A DNA stretch of 64,000 nucleotides from an uncultured Bacteroidales bacterium (GTDB taxonomy: Bacteria > Bacteroidota > Bacteroidia > Bacteroidales > Paludibacteraceae), in the NCBI GenBank assembly GCA_934716995.1, contig CAKUYO010000001.1, positions 124,001-188,000 of the forward strand, read 5' to 3'. Of this stretch, positions 1-7,611 are shown piece after piece; positions within the stretch are counted from its first letter, which is position 1, and every line of letters begins with the position of its first letter. Under the pieces are notes generated by a model. The model had not been told where the DNA came from. It did no database searches and saw only the letters and a program-made list of their open reading frames with translations. The translations under genes and the position numbers were made by a program.

Positions 1-1750
1 TAGCAAATGCATTATTTTCTATAGATAGCATTCCATTAGGAAGTATAATAGAGGTAAGACTTTTACATCCTTCAAATGTACTTTCTTGTATATTTTTTAC
101 TAAATTTGGAAGATTTATTGAGGTTAGACTCACACAATTCTTAAAGGCAGAATTCCCTATTTCTGTAACACCACTAGGAATAGTAATGGAAGAAAGACTT
201 GTGCAATCTTCAAAAAGACAGTCGTAAATTGAATACAATCTATTGGATAACCTAATAGAGGTAAGATTTGTACAGCCCTTAAATGCATGATTGTTAATTT
301 CTTTTACGTTATCAGGAATAGTGATGGATGTAAGTGCTGTACAATTTTCAAATACGCCAGAAGAATAAAAACCACCATTCTGAAATACAGTTACTCCTTT
401 ACCAATAGAAACCGACGAGAGATGTTTACACTCAGCAAAAACGCCACCATAAAGAATTGTAACATTATCAGGAATCACTATAGATGCCAATCCAATACAC
501 CCTCTAAAAGCCTCCACCCCAATACTCGTTATATTGTTAGGAATACTGATAGAAGTTAATCCTGTACATACTTCAAACATATGATCTTCAATAGTTGTTA
601 TACTATTTGGAATAGAGATAGATGTGAGACCACTGCAACCGGAAAAAGCCCCAGCCTTGATACTTGACACGCTATTGGGAATAGTGATAGAAGTTAGACC
701 TTTACAACTAGAGAACGCATAACGTCCTATTTCTGTTACATTATGGGGAATAGTAAGAGAGGTTAGTCCTACGCAGCCAGAAAAAGCGTTATCTCCTATC
801 TTGACCAAATTATTCCCCCAATAGATGGTCGTTAAGTTTGTGCAATTTTTAAAAGATCCTTCAATTTCTGTTACACTATTAGGAATTGCTATGGAAGTAA
901 TACCAGTACAATCAGAAAATGTTTTCTCCTTTATTTGAGTTAAACCATTACCAATGTTAAGAGTTGTAATACCACTACATCCCTTAAACGCGGCTTCACC
1001 TAATGAGGTTACACTATTAGGTATCGTTATAGAGGTTAGACCTTGACAATTTTCAAAAGCATACGCACCTATTTCAGTCACGCTATTGGGGATATTGACT
1101 GATTGTAACTTAGTACATCCCATAAAAGCACCATAATAATAGTTTTTATAGGGATATTCATAGCCTATCTTATACCCTCCCTCTATAATCTCAACCCCAT
1201 GATTGATAGTCACAGATACAAGATTTGTACAATTTTCAAAGGCATTTTGTGGAATGCTTTTTACACTACCAGAAATTGAGGCTGTCGTCAGTCCCGTACA
1301 ATTTGCAAAAATATGATCCCCAATCCCAACTACTCCATCGGGAATAATAATAGATGCTATTCTAGTACACCCATTAAAAGCATCATATCCAATCCTCTTC
1401 ACACTATTAGGAATGGTTATGGAGCTAAGACCTATGCAGCCATAGAAAGCATAAACATCGATACTCGTCACGCTATTGGGAATCGTAACAGAAGTAAGAC
1501 CTACGCAATCATAAAAAGCCCTCGGTCCAATGCTTGTTACACTATAGGTTGTCCCTTCATATGTAACAAAGGAAGGAATGATAATATTGTCACTATATTT
1601 GACAGAGGAATAACTTGATTGAGTTACAGTTGCCGTATTATCAGAATAAAGGTCATAGTACAAGTCTCCAATTTTAGCTCCATAAAAAGTTGCCTGTGCA
1701 TACACGGCAAAGGATAACGCAATGAGCGTGAATAAGATATTCTTTTTCAT
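1..1750 (-). CDS. BspA-like leucine-rich-repeat surface protein (partial, C-terminus outside window)
   Basis: The frame opens at an ATG at 1750 and stays open to the window edge, about 583 codons. The N-terminus is a signal peptide (MKKNILFTLIALSFAVYAQA), followed by a short beta-rich segment and then at least 20 copies of a roughly 23-residue repeat of the form LTSITIPNSVTSIGxxAFxGC. This is the Treponema/BspA-type LRR (LRR_5 family) found on many secreted or surface proteins of Bacteroidales, where members bind host proteins or other bacteria. No membrane anchor or sorting tail can be judged because the 3' end is missing. The repeat DNA is very regular, so copy number may vary between strains or collapse in assembly. 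The gene is AT-richer than most of the window. Family assignment is firm; the ligand is unknown. Confidence 0.9.
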   Translation of the reverse strand, partial: MKKNILFTLIALSFAVYAQATFYGAKIGDLYYDLYSDNTATVTQSSYSSVKYSDNIIIPSFVTYEGTTYSVTSIGPRAFYDCVGLTSVTIPNSVTSIDVYAFYGCIGLSSITIPNSVKRIGYDAFNGCTRIASIIIPDGVVGIGDHIFANCTGLTTASISGSVKSIPQNAFENCTNLVSVTINHGVEIIEGGYKIGYEYPYKNYYYGAFMGCTKLQSVNIPNSVTEIGAYAFENCQGLTSITIPNSVTSLGEAAFKGCSGITTLNIGNGLTQIKEKTFSDCTGITSIAIPNSVTEIEGSFKNCTNLTTIYWGNNLVKIGDNAFSGCVGLTSLTIPHNVTEIGRYAFSSCKGLTSITIPNSVSSIKAGAFSGCSGLTSISIPNSITTIEDHMFEVCTGLTSISIPNNITSIGVEAFRGCIGLASIVIPDNVTILYGGVFAECKHLSSVSIGKGVTVFQNGGFYSSGVFENCTALTSITIPDNVKEINNHAFKGCTNLTSIRLSNRLYSIYDCLFEDCTSLSSITIPSGVTEIGNSAFKNCVSLTSINLPNLVKNIQESTFEGCKSLTSIILPNGMLSIENNAFA

Positions 1751-1769
1751 TGTATTGTTGGTTACGTGG

Positions 1770-2963
1770 TTATTTGAGTTCGATGTTGTTTTTTGCAATG
1801 AATTGCAGCGTGTCTTGGATATATTGTACCATAGCGGCGGCAACTTTGTCCGAAGACAGGATGTGCATAAAAATATCGGAATCCTTACTCCAATTTCGGT
1901 AATCTTCGGGCATCCATTTCCATACTATCCACCACGGGTTGCGGTGGTAGCCTGTAGTATCTATCTTCTCATCGCGCATACCCTCTTGCATCTTGGCGCG
2001 GCAGACACCATAGTACATTTTGCCGCCTTCTATCGTGAACCGAAACAGGTTGTCCTGCGTCCAGCCGTCGGGGCGGAAACTGATAGTGTAGGACGAGTAG
2101 CCATCGGACGTGCAATCCGCAATGGTTACTTTGGGAGCGTTCTCTTTGGCAAGTTGCTCCTCCACTTGCTTGCGGAATATGTCTTGGAAGATATGTTTCC
2201 GCACGTCGGGCATACGCTGTTCAATAGCCGTTGCCTGCTCAAGGTTCTCCTTGTTGGTCAGGAGACGGATAAGTTGTTCTTTGTTCTGTTCCATTGTATT
2301 TTGATTTGTGAGTTGTTGTATAAGGTCAATATATTGGTTAATTGTTTCGCGCACACGCGGTTTGTCGTACGCCAGTTGTGCACATTTCTGCAGCCAACCG
2401 ATGATGTCGCTACGGTAGGAGATACACTGATAGCCTCCGTCTGGGGTACTCAAGTCGCCTCTTGCTTGGTCGCTCGGTTCGCCGCCATTGAGCGTGAGAT
2501 ACAGGAGCATGGACTTGGCATACATCTCGGAGGCAAAGTTGTGGTAGCGCACCAACTGGTTGGGTTGGTCGGCTGCCCAAATTTTGTTCTCGATGATGAT
2601 AGCGTGTCCGCCCTGTGTACCATCGGTAATCAGGATGTCGATTCGTCCGCCTGTGGTCTCGGTGATATTGCCGATATTGTACTCCGTATAGACGTTGGCG
2701 TGTGCGGTGTCCAATTCGGGTTTGGTGCCGCCGTGCGCAATGGTGTCGATAAAGGCTTTGAGGAAAGCATCCTGCATGCCGTGGCTGCCACGGGGATTGA
2801 GCAGTGCAGCAAGGAACGCGGAGTGGGACAATTCCATGTTGTCCACGCCTAACACATTGAATACGTTGTAGCACTCGCCGCGCCGGAACGCCTCGGCGCG
2901 GTGCTGTTTGTCCTCGTTTACATAGACTTGGACTTGGTGAAGCAGTTTTGTGAGTTCTTCCAT
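1770..2963 (-). CDS. PD-(D/E)XK nuclease family protein
   Basis: The 397-residue protein carries a PD-(D/E)XK core: a conserved N-terminal ELSHSAFLAALLNP segment (44-57), then GGRIDILI with Asp109, then IIIENKI with Glu125-x-Lys127, then DQPNQLVRY (132-140). This layout matches the PDDEXK_4 group of small nuclease-like proteins common in Bacteroidota genomes. The second half (about 190-397) is helical and less conserved and may recognise DNA or a partner. No methyltransferase or specificity subunit lies beside it, so it is not a standard restriction system. It stands alone, transcribed from a promoter at about 3285-3315 behind an unusually long, highly structured leader. A defence or repair role is plausible but not shown. 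Confidence 0.8.
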   Translation of the reverse strand: MEELTKLLHQVQVYVNEDKQHRAEAFRRGECYNVFNVLGVDNMELSHSAFLAALLNPRGSHGMQDAFLKAFIDTIAHGGTKPELDTAHANVYTEYNIGNITETTGGRIDILITDGTQGGHAIIIENKIWAADQPNQLVRYHNFASEMYAKSMLLYLTLNGGEPSDQARGDLSTPDGGYQCISYRSDIIGWLQKCAQLAYDKPRVRETINQYIDLIQQLTNQNTMEQNKEQLIRLLTNKENLEQATAIEQRMPDVRKHIFQDIFRKQVEEQLAKENAPKVTIADCTSDGYSSYTISFRPDGWTQDNLFRFTIEGGKMYYGVCRAKMQEGMRDEKIDTTGYHRNPWWIVWKWMPEDYRNWSKDSDIFMHILSSDKVAAAMVQYIQDTLQFIAKNNIELK

Positions 2964-3000
2964 ATATAGATTTGTTTTTTAAGTTGTTGCTTGAGGTACA

Positions 3001-3193
3001 GACATAAAATAAGCGTGGAGCGATGTTGCTTCAATTCGGATTCTCTCAGGTTCTGGACTACCTTATATGTACCAAATATCTACGGACAAAGCCCACGCGG
3101 TTAACGTGAGCATCACGGCTGTCCTTGGTACATATTAGATTCAATAAATTGTCCAGATTTAGAGAATCCAAGTCTTAGCGTAAATGCTTATTT
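3001..3193 (-). ncRNA. long nested inverted repeat in the leader of the PD-(D/E)XK gene (candidate structured RNA)
   Basis: Five pairs of arms nest inside each other: 3007-3014 with 3186-3193 (8 bp), 3038-3046 with 3161-3169 (9 bp), 3053-3058 with 3151-3156 (6 bp), 3065-3075 with 3125-3135 (11 bp), and GGACA near 3083 with TGTCC near 3120. The tip holds a short CGTGA/TCACG hairpin. All listed arms are exact. A consensus promoter at 3285-3315 would transcribe this on the minus strand, placing it inside an approximately 310-base leader ahead of the nuclease gene. A second small hairpin (3208-3213 with 3220-3225) lies at the 5' side. The identity as an RNA is inference; a non-autonomous mobile repeat is the alternative. 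Confidence 0.5.
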
Positions 3194-3284
3194 CTATATA
3201 TGTCGTTGCATCGCCTTACCGATGCGCGGTTATGCCATAGGCGGAATGGTTTTTAGTTGGTTGATATTTTATCGTTTACGTGTG

Positions 3285-3315
3285 CAAAGATACAATTTTT
3301 GTTTTGTATATGCAA
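3285..3315 (-). promoter_or_regulatory. Bacteroidota-type promoter for the structured leader and PD-(D/E)XK gene
   Basis: On the minus strand TTG (3315-3313) and TATCTTTG (3292-3285) are separated by 20 bases, matching the Bacteroidota -33/-7 consensus. It lies just past the 3' end of the YhcG-like gene and more than 300 bases before the next start codon. Confidence 0.6.
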
Positions 3316-3326
3316 TAAAATCTATA

Positions 3327-4430
3327 TTATTCGATAGCCTCCAGTTGATTTTCAATCTCTTCAATAGTTGGTATCGTGCCTTCCACATTAGCAGGATATA
3401 GTTGTTGCAATTCGTATTCGGATATTCCCAAGGGCTGACTACTTGACTCTAACGCATATTGCGCAATCAGGTTGTTCTTCTCTTTGCATATCAGCAATCC
3501 GATTGTCGGATTGTCGCGCCCTTCTTTGCGCAGGATATGGTTGCATGCCACCACATAGCCGCCGAGTTGTCCTACATCGGCAAAATCAAACTCGCCAATC
3601 TTTACCTCTACCACCACATAGCACGACAGATTGAGGTTATAGAATAACAAATCGATAAAACGCTCTTTATCTGCAATTTGCAGACGATACTCTTTGCCTA
3701 CATACGCAAAACCTGTGCCTAATTCAATCAGAAATTGAGTGATGTTTTGCAGTAAAGCATCTTTCAGTTTCCGCTCGTTGTAACGCTGTGTAACACCTGC
3801 AAAGGCAAAATTGTAGGGGTCTTTGGTTATTTCCTGTGCGAGGTCGCTTTCAGCAGGTGGCAATGTATGGTTGAAATTGGTAAGTGCCTTACCTTGCCGC
3901 TCATACAGGTCGGTGCCCATAAAATTCAAGAGCATGCTGCGGCTCCAACCGTTTTGCAAGGTCTGCTGTACGTAAAACAAAGCCTTGTTCGGGTAGTCGG
4001 AACACTTGTCGATGATGTATTTGTGATGTCCCCAAGGAATAGAGAACAGGTCTGTTTCCAGTTTTTGAGCAATCTGATGCGTGTGGGCGGTATCTTCACT
4101 TGGCAAATCTTCCCCAAGTTGGGGAAGATTTATAAGCAGTTGGTTATAAAGTTCAAAGAAACGTTTTGCATAACGGATAGAGGTTTCCGAGAAACAGGTT
4201 ACATCGGGGATAGATTGCCGCAAATCCCTGCTAAGATTGGCATAAAACCCTCTGCCGTACTTGTTCTCGGCATTGAGCGCAACAATATCCCTGCCGAGTT
4301 CCCAATAATAGCGCAACATCTCCTGATTGACCCGCACCGCCGATTGAATTTGGCTCTGCCGGAAACGCTTGCTTAATTGCTGAACCCACAAAGAATAGTC
4401 ATGATCCGTAATGGTGATAGATTGGCTCAT
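3327..4430 (-). CDS. YhcG-like PDDEXK nuclease domain protein (DUF1016)
   Basis: The 367-residue protein has the two-domain YhcG layout. The N-terminal DUF1016_N winged-helix part (about 12-180) includes RYYWELGRDI and GRGFYANLSRDLR. The C-terminal PD-(D/E)XK domain has FIDLLFYN (Asp260), YVVVEVKIG (Glu275-x-Lys277) and FADVGQLGGYV. These proteins are common accessory genes in bacteria, often beside restriction or defence genes. The start at 4430 was chosen over an in-frame ATG at 4523 because a consensus promoter at 4448-4478 lies between them and AGGAGG directly precedes 4430. The leader is therefore only about ten bases. Family is clear; biological role is unproven. Confidence 0.87.
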   Translation of the reverse strand: MSQSITITDHDYSLWVQQLSKRFRQSQIQSAVRVNQEMLRYYWELGRDIVALNAENKYGRGFYANLSRDLRQSIPDVTCFSETSIRYAKRFFELYNQLLINLPQLGEDLPSEDTAHTHQIAQKLETDLFSIPWGHHKYIIDKCSDYPNKALFYVQQTLQNGWSRSMLLNFMGTDLYERQGKALTNFNHTLPPAESDLAQEITKDPYNFAFAGVTQRYNERKLKDALLQNITQFLIELGTGFAYVGKEYRLQIADKERFIDLLFYNLNLSCYVVVEVKIGEFDFADVGQLGGYVVACNHILRKEGRDNPTIGLLICKEKNNLIAQYALESSSQPLGISEYELQQLYPANVEGTIPTIEEIENQLEAIE

Positions 4431-4447
4431 ACCTCCTAATTTTCTTG

Positions 4448-4478
4448 CAAAGATATATGTTTTTAGGCAAATATGCAA
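4448..4478 (-). promoter_or_regulatory. Bacteroidota-type promoter for the YhcG-like gene
   Basis: Minus-strand TTG (4478-4476), 20 bases, then TATCTTTG (4455-4448). Its position decides the start codon of the downstream gene at 4430. Confidence 0.6.
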
Positions 4479-4599
4479 GAGTTGTTGGTAATTTGACAGT
4501 TTACACTGCGTGGGTCTTTGCATTTGCTGACTGTTTTTATCGTCCGTCAGCGGGGACGAGTATCTCTATCCCCAAATCCCTAATCAGAGAGACTTGGGG

Positions 4600-4830
4600 T
4601 TATAGTTTGTTGTTTTTGTTCTTCAATTCGTGTTGGAGGTCATCATAAACATAGCCGACACTCTGATAATACAAGCCGGAAGCAGTATTTTGGAGGTTAC
4701 GAAAAGTGGCGGAATTGTACACCATATCCAAGGCTTGCTCCATAGAACAATACTGTTCCTCGATGAGGATTTGCGCCAAAGCCGCCGTCATATCCTCTTT
4801 CATACATTGTATTTGACCTTCTGTCAGCAT
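4600..4830 (-). CDS. small protein of the DUF3791/DUF3990 cassette
   Basis: This 76-residue acidic helical protein contains MEQALDMVYNSATF and TGLYYQSVGYVYDDLQ, and has no signal peptide or membrane segment. Its ATG overlaps the stop of the DUF3990 gene by seven bases, so translation is probably coupled. In my recollection this small protein follows DUF3990 in many Bacteroidota and Firmicutes genomes, which suggests a fixed partner, possibly an antitoxin or immunity factor. I do not assign it a biochemical function. It is the last gene of the cassette; 169 bases separate it from the YhcG-like gene start. Confidence 0.75.
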   Translation of the reverse strand: MLTEGQIQCMKEDMTAALAQILIEEQYCSMEQALDMVYNSATFRNLQNTASGLYYQSVGYVYDDLQHELKNKNNKL

Positions 4831-5306
4831 ATAAATGTCAGCGTTTGCAGTGCTTTATCGCTTCCGAAAAAGTACTGGAAAGTTATGCCTTTCGGGTAAC
4901 GCAGTTCGCGCATCAGTTCTTCCATCGTGATGTCGCCCAACTCAAACCGACGCATTTGCCGTACCACACTATCGTCTGCAATAGGTCCATAGACAATGTC
5001 ATAGTGGTGAAAAGGTTGTGGTGTCTTACGGTCACGATTATGCAGGACAAACTCTGCCCATTCTTCGGTGTACGTATCAAAGCATTTGACATTGAGAGTG
5101 CCGTCAGTCATAGCCGACTTGCGAAACTCAAAAGTAGAGACAACAGGAACGGCATCCAACGAAAGAGCCGCCTTTTGCGAAGCCATATTGCGTGCTTGTT
5201 GCAAGTCGTCCGAGAGACAGAACCCTTTCCCGAAATCTTTGTAGGGTCGTCCTTTCTCGATTTCGGGATTGGTAACCAGTATGTCCGAGCCGTGGTATAG
5301 TCTCAT
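4824..5306 (-). CDS. DUF3990 domain protein (ADP-ribosyltransferase-like)
   Basis: The 160-residue protein begins MRLYHGSDI and contains DFGKGFCLSDDLQQA (24-38), the two signatures of DUF3990. The LYHGS and GKGF-C-LS-D blocks resemble the NAD-binding strands of ADP-ribosyltransferase folds, so a modifying-enzyme or toxin role is possible (inference). The start at 5306 is preferred to the upstream ATG at 5333 because ATGA overlaps the stop of the upstream DUF3791 gene and LYHGS normally lies at the very N-terminus. Flanked on both sides by small overlapping genes, it forms a compact three-gene cassette with one promoter. Confidence 0.82.
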   Translation of the reverse strand: MRLYHGSDILVTNPEIEKGRPYKDFGKGFCLSDDLQQARNMASQKAALSLDAVPVVSTFEFRKSAMTDGTLNVKCFDTYTEEWAEFVLHNRDRKTPQPFHHYDIVYGPIADDSVVRQMRRFELGDITMEELMRELRYPKGITFQYFFGSDKALQTLTFIC

Positions 5307-5533
5307 TGCAGTGTTCCTCCATGATTGGCGCACACTTGAATCAGGTTGTCCACATTGTCGTCAAAAGACAAGGTGTGCAGGATATTATAGTGCCGGAAAT
5401 AATAGTCCAAGCCCTTGTATTGGCGGATATAGTTGTATGCCGTGCTTTGCGGTATATCAAAGCGGGCAGCAAACTCCGCCACCAATGCCACCAAAAAATC
5501 CAGTATGTTTTTATCTAAACTTGACATGAACAT
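5303..5533 (-). CDS. DUF3791 domain protein
   Basis: A 76-residue protein whose core (LDFLVALVAEFAARFDIPQSTAYNYI, then GLDYYFRHYNILHTL) matches DUF3791: a helix, a YxxxxQYKGLDYY turn and an NILHTLS element. It is first in the cassette and ends in a four-base ATGA overlap with the DUF3990 gene. A second in-frame ATG at 5527 is an equally good start. The consensus promoter at 5549-5580 leaves only a few bases of leader. DUF3791 genes are usually found next to DUF3990, and the pairing has the look of a toxin-antitoxin-like module, but no experiment that I know proves this. Confidence 0.8.
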   Translation of the reverse strand: MFMSSLDKNILDFLVALVAEFAARFDIPQSTAYNYIRQYKGLDYYFRHYNILHTLSFDDNVDNLIQVCANHGGTLQ

Positions 5534-5548
5534 ATTATTTTATCGCTG

Positions 5549-5580
5549 CAAAGTTACGATAAACATTTGATATGTGCAAA
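5549..5580 (-). promoter_or_regulatory. Bacteroidota-type promoter for the DUF3791/DUF3990 cassette
   Basis: Minus-strand TTTG (5580-5577), 20 bases, TAACTTTG (5556-5549), matching the consensus in both elements and spacing. Confidence 0.65.
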
Positions 5581-5678
5581 CCTAATGCATTTATATTCAA
5601 GATAATGGTATCAATAGACACGGATTTGCTTATATTCTGTTTTGCCTATTGAAACGCCCTGCGGACAAGGTGCAGGTG

Positions 5679-6008
5679 GCGGGCGATGGTATCGCCCTGC
5701 TAAGAAACGATATAGATAGAGAGTAGGGGGTAGAGATTAGAGGGGAGGGATTAGGGGACGATATGGGTACGGGATGGTGTGCTGCAAAGTATTACGAAAG
5801 TATTCATATCTATCGGTTATGTTCTACGTATGTTCTACGTATGTTCTGCTTATGTTCTATGTATGCTCTATGTATGTTCTATGTATCATAGGTAGTTGTT
5901 CCGAGACAGATGCGGGGATTAGGGGGGGGGGAGAGGTTAGAGAGTAGAGGGTAGAGGGTAGAGGATAGAGGAAGCGGGCGATGGTATCGCCCTGCTAAGA
6001 AACAATAT
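5679..6008. repeat. two copies of a hairpin repeat (GGGCGAT-GGT-ATCGCCC)
   Basis: The hairpin GGGCGAT/ATCGCCC with loop GGT occurs at 5681-5697 and 5976-5992. Both copies are followed by the same TGCTAAGAAAC tail, making a roughly 34-base near-identical repeat (5679-5713, 5974-6008). A third copy of only the tail lies at about 6229-6245. Between them lie purine-rich TAGAGGG runs (5714-5760, 5925-5972). No gene is visible here. Confidence 0.75.
5818..5883. repeat. six-copy 11-base tandem array (TATGTTCTACG type)
   Basis: Six consecutive 11-base units start at 5818, 5829, 5840, 5851, 5862 and 5873. The first two are identical (TATGTTCTACG) and the others differ at one to three bases. It lies in a gene-free region. 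Confidence 0.85.
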
Positions 6009-6345
6009 GCCCCAAAATACGCCTAATAAGGCAAATAAGCCAAATGGGGCGAATGAGTCCAATGGGACAAATGGGACTGATAAGCCAATAAGGAGGAATA
6101 TAAGGAGCGGTTTGTGCCAAACCGACCGCGGAGGAGAGCAACCTACCATGCTCTCCCGTTTACGGAAAACCGCGGACGGGGCGTCCGCGTCCCCGGCACT
6201 CAGTACGGTACCTGCCTTACGCTTCATACCCTGCTAAGAAACAATGCCACCAATACGGGCAATAAGACAAATAGGGCGAATAAGACAAATAAGCCTAATA
6301 GAAACCGTTGTAAGGCAGCCGAATACGGCGGTCTTACAACGGCAA
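6007..6345. repeat. degenerate 9-base repeats and a series of hairpins
   Basis: Degenerate 9-base units of the AATAAGNCN/AATGGGNCN type run through 6015-6105 and again through 6250-6300. Between and after them lie separate hairpins: CGGTTTG/CAAACCG at 6108-6124, GGAGAGCA/TGCTCTCC at about 6132-6160, CGCGGAC/GTCCGCG at about 6170-6190, and CCGTTGTAAG/CTTACAACGG at 6305-6342. The string CACTCAGT...ACCTGCCTTACGCTTCA at about 6197-6230 recurs at 38340-38375. Short open frames here only translate the repeats and are not credible genes. Confidence 0.7.
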
Positions 6346-6364
6346 ACATTTACAAACTGAACTT

Positions 6365-6416
6365 ACAATGCCACGGCTTGGAGGGTGGCTACAATGCCAC
6401 GGCTTGGAGGGTGGTT
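6365..6416. repeat. 26-base tandem duplication at the end of the TolC-like gene
   Basis: Two copies of a 26-base unit (6365-6390 and 6391-6416) differ at one position. The second copy overlaps the TAA stop of the TolC-like gene on the minus strand, so the duplication appears to start at the end of the coding sequence. Confidence 0.8.
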
Positions 6417-7596
6417 ATAATGCTACTGCTTGCAATTCGGCGAGGGCGGAGTAGTAGTCGCGTTGGGCGGTGAGGGCTTGGGCGGTGGCATCGTAGTAGA
6501 TAGAGAGTTCCATCATATACTCAAGCATCGAAATCTGCCCTGCCTGCAGGGCTTGGAGGAGCAGGTCGGCACTGTTGGTCAGTTGCAACGCCTCGAAACA
6601 GCCCTGCCACGTCTTTTGCAAGCCCTGCACGGTAGCGTACTGCGCCCGCAAGGTGGAGAGAAACACCAGTTTCCGCTCGTCGGCACGCAGTTGCACCGCT
6701 GCCGCCGAGGCTTGGGCTTGGCGCACACGGTGTATATTCTGCCAGAGCGGCACCGACAGCCCAACCGACACGCCTTGGTAATAATCGCCCGTCACGCCCT
6801 CCGTCTGATACCCCAGTGTCAGTTCGGGCAGCCACTCCGCCTTGCTCAGGCGGGCATCGGCTTGCGCCACCGCCACCTCCTGCCGCACATACGCCAGCAT
6901 CGGGCTGCGCGTCTCCGCCTCGGCATACCAAGTGTCAAAGTCGGCGGGGGGCAATACGGGCGTAAAGACGCTGTCAGTGAGTGCGATAGGCGTGCCGCCA
7001 TTGAGCAGGGTCAGTTGGTCGGTCAGCGTGCCAAGTTCGGTGAGCAGACGCTGATACTCGCCCTGCGCGGTGGCGAGGTTGAGCCGCACCTTGTTGTACT
7101 CCAGCGCATTGGCATTGCCCGCATCGAACTTCTGCCGGTAGGCATCCGCCAGCGTCTGCGCGTGCGCGAGCCGCCTGCCGTACTCGTGGAGCATGGCATT
7201 GGTATAGACGATGTCGATACAGGTCTGCTGCGCCTGCAACAGCACCGCCGTGCGCTCCACCCGCAGGCGCAAGTCCGCCCGCAAGTCCTGCTGCTTGGCC
7301 AGGCGCGACCGGTATCCGAAGAGCGTACTCAGCGGCAGCGACTGCGACACCGACACGTCCATACGGTCGCCCAACGCATTGCTGCCCCACATATAACTCC
7401 ATTCCACCTCGGGGTTGGTGGGGGCAATACCCACGTGGTTGGCGGCTTTCTCCGCCTCTACCTCCTGCCGCAGGGCTTGCAGCGACTTGTTATTCTGCTC
7501 TATGGCGGGCAGGATGGAGTTCCAGTCTTGCGCCGAAGCGCAAATGGAAATGCACAATGCACAATGCACAATGCACAATGTTTTTATCTTGTTCAT
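6415..7596 (-). CDS. TolC-family outer-membrane channel of a heavy-metal CBA efflux pump
   Basis: The 393-residue protein has an N-terminal signal peptide ending near ASAQ (residue 22) and long alpha-helical, Ala/Gln/Leu-rich segments arranged as two OEP repeats (about 25-200 and 215-390). Typical elements are the conserved NPEVEWS strand (about 61-67), FDAGNANALEYNKVRLNLA (about 157-175) and the second-repeat LTAQRDYYSALAELQA end. This is the outer-membrane exit duct for a CusA/CzcA-type RND pump, and the RND gene lies two genes upstream on the same strand. The signal-peptide stretch IVHCALCI is encoded by four TGCACAA heptamers (7549-7580), a repeat also found between genes. Length is near the usual 400-420 residues for CzcC-like proteins. 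Confidence 0.88.
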   Translation of the reverse strand: MNKIKTLCIVHCALCISICASAQDWNSILPAIEQNNKSLQALRQEVEAEKAANHVGIAPTNPEVEWSYMWGSNALGDRMDVSVSQSLPLSTLFGYRSRLAKQQDLRADLRLRVERTAVLLQAQQTCIDIVYTNAMLHEYGRRLAHAQTLADAYRQKFDAGNANALEYNKVRLNLATAQGEYQRLLTELGTLTDQLTLLNGGTPIALTDSVFTPVLPPADFDTWYAEAETRSPMLAYVRQEVAVAQADARLSKAEWLPELTLGYQTEGVTGDYYQGVSVGLSVPLWQNIHRVRQAQASAAAVQLRADERKLVFLSTLRAQYATVQGLQKTWQGCFEALQLTNSADLLLQALQAGQISMLEYMMELSIYYDATAQALTAQRDYYSALAELQAVAL

Positions 7597-7611
7597 AGCA
7601 GTATAATTTTC

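Noticed and set aside
1722..2852. 376-codon open frame on the plus strand opposite the PD-(D/E)XK gene
   Set aside because: The minus strand carries the PD-(D/E)XK motifs; the plus frame has none.
4431..4523. N-terminal extension of the YhcG-like protein from the ATG at 4523
   Set aside because: A consensus promoter lies between this ATG and 4430, and the family normally begins shortly before the conserved WVQQLSKRFRQSQ segment.
5818..5890. Possible CRISPR-like array
   Set aside because: Units are 11 bases with no spacers; repeat and spacer lengths do not fit CRISPR and no cas gene is present.
6007..6473. Small open frames in the repeat cluster (NKPNGANESNGTNG-type products)
   Set aside because: They only translate degenerate 9-base repeats; no ribosome-binding site, promoter or homology.
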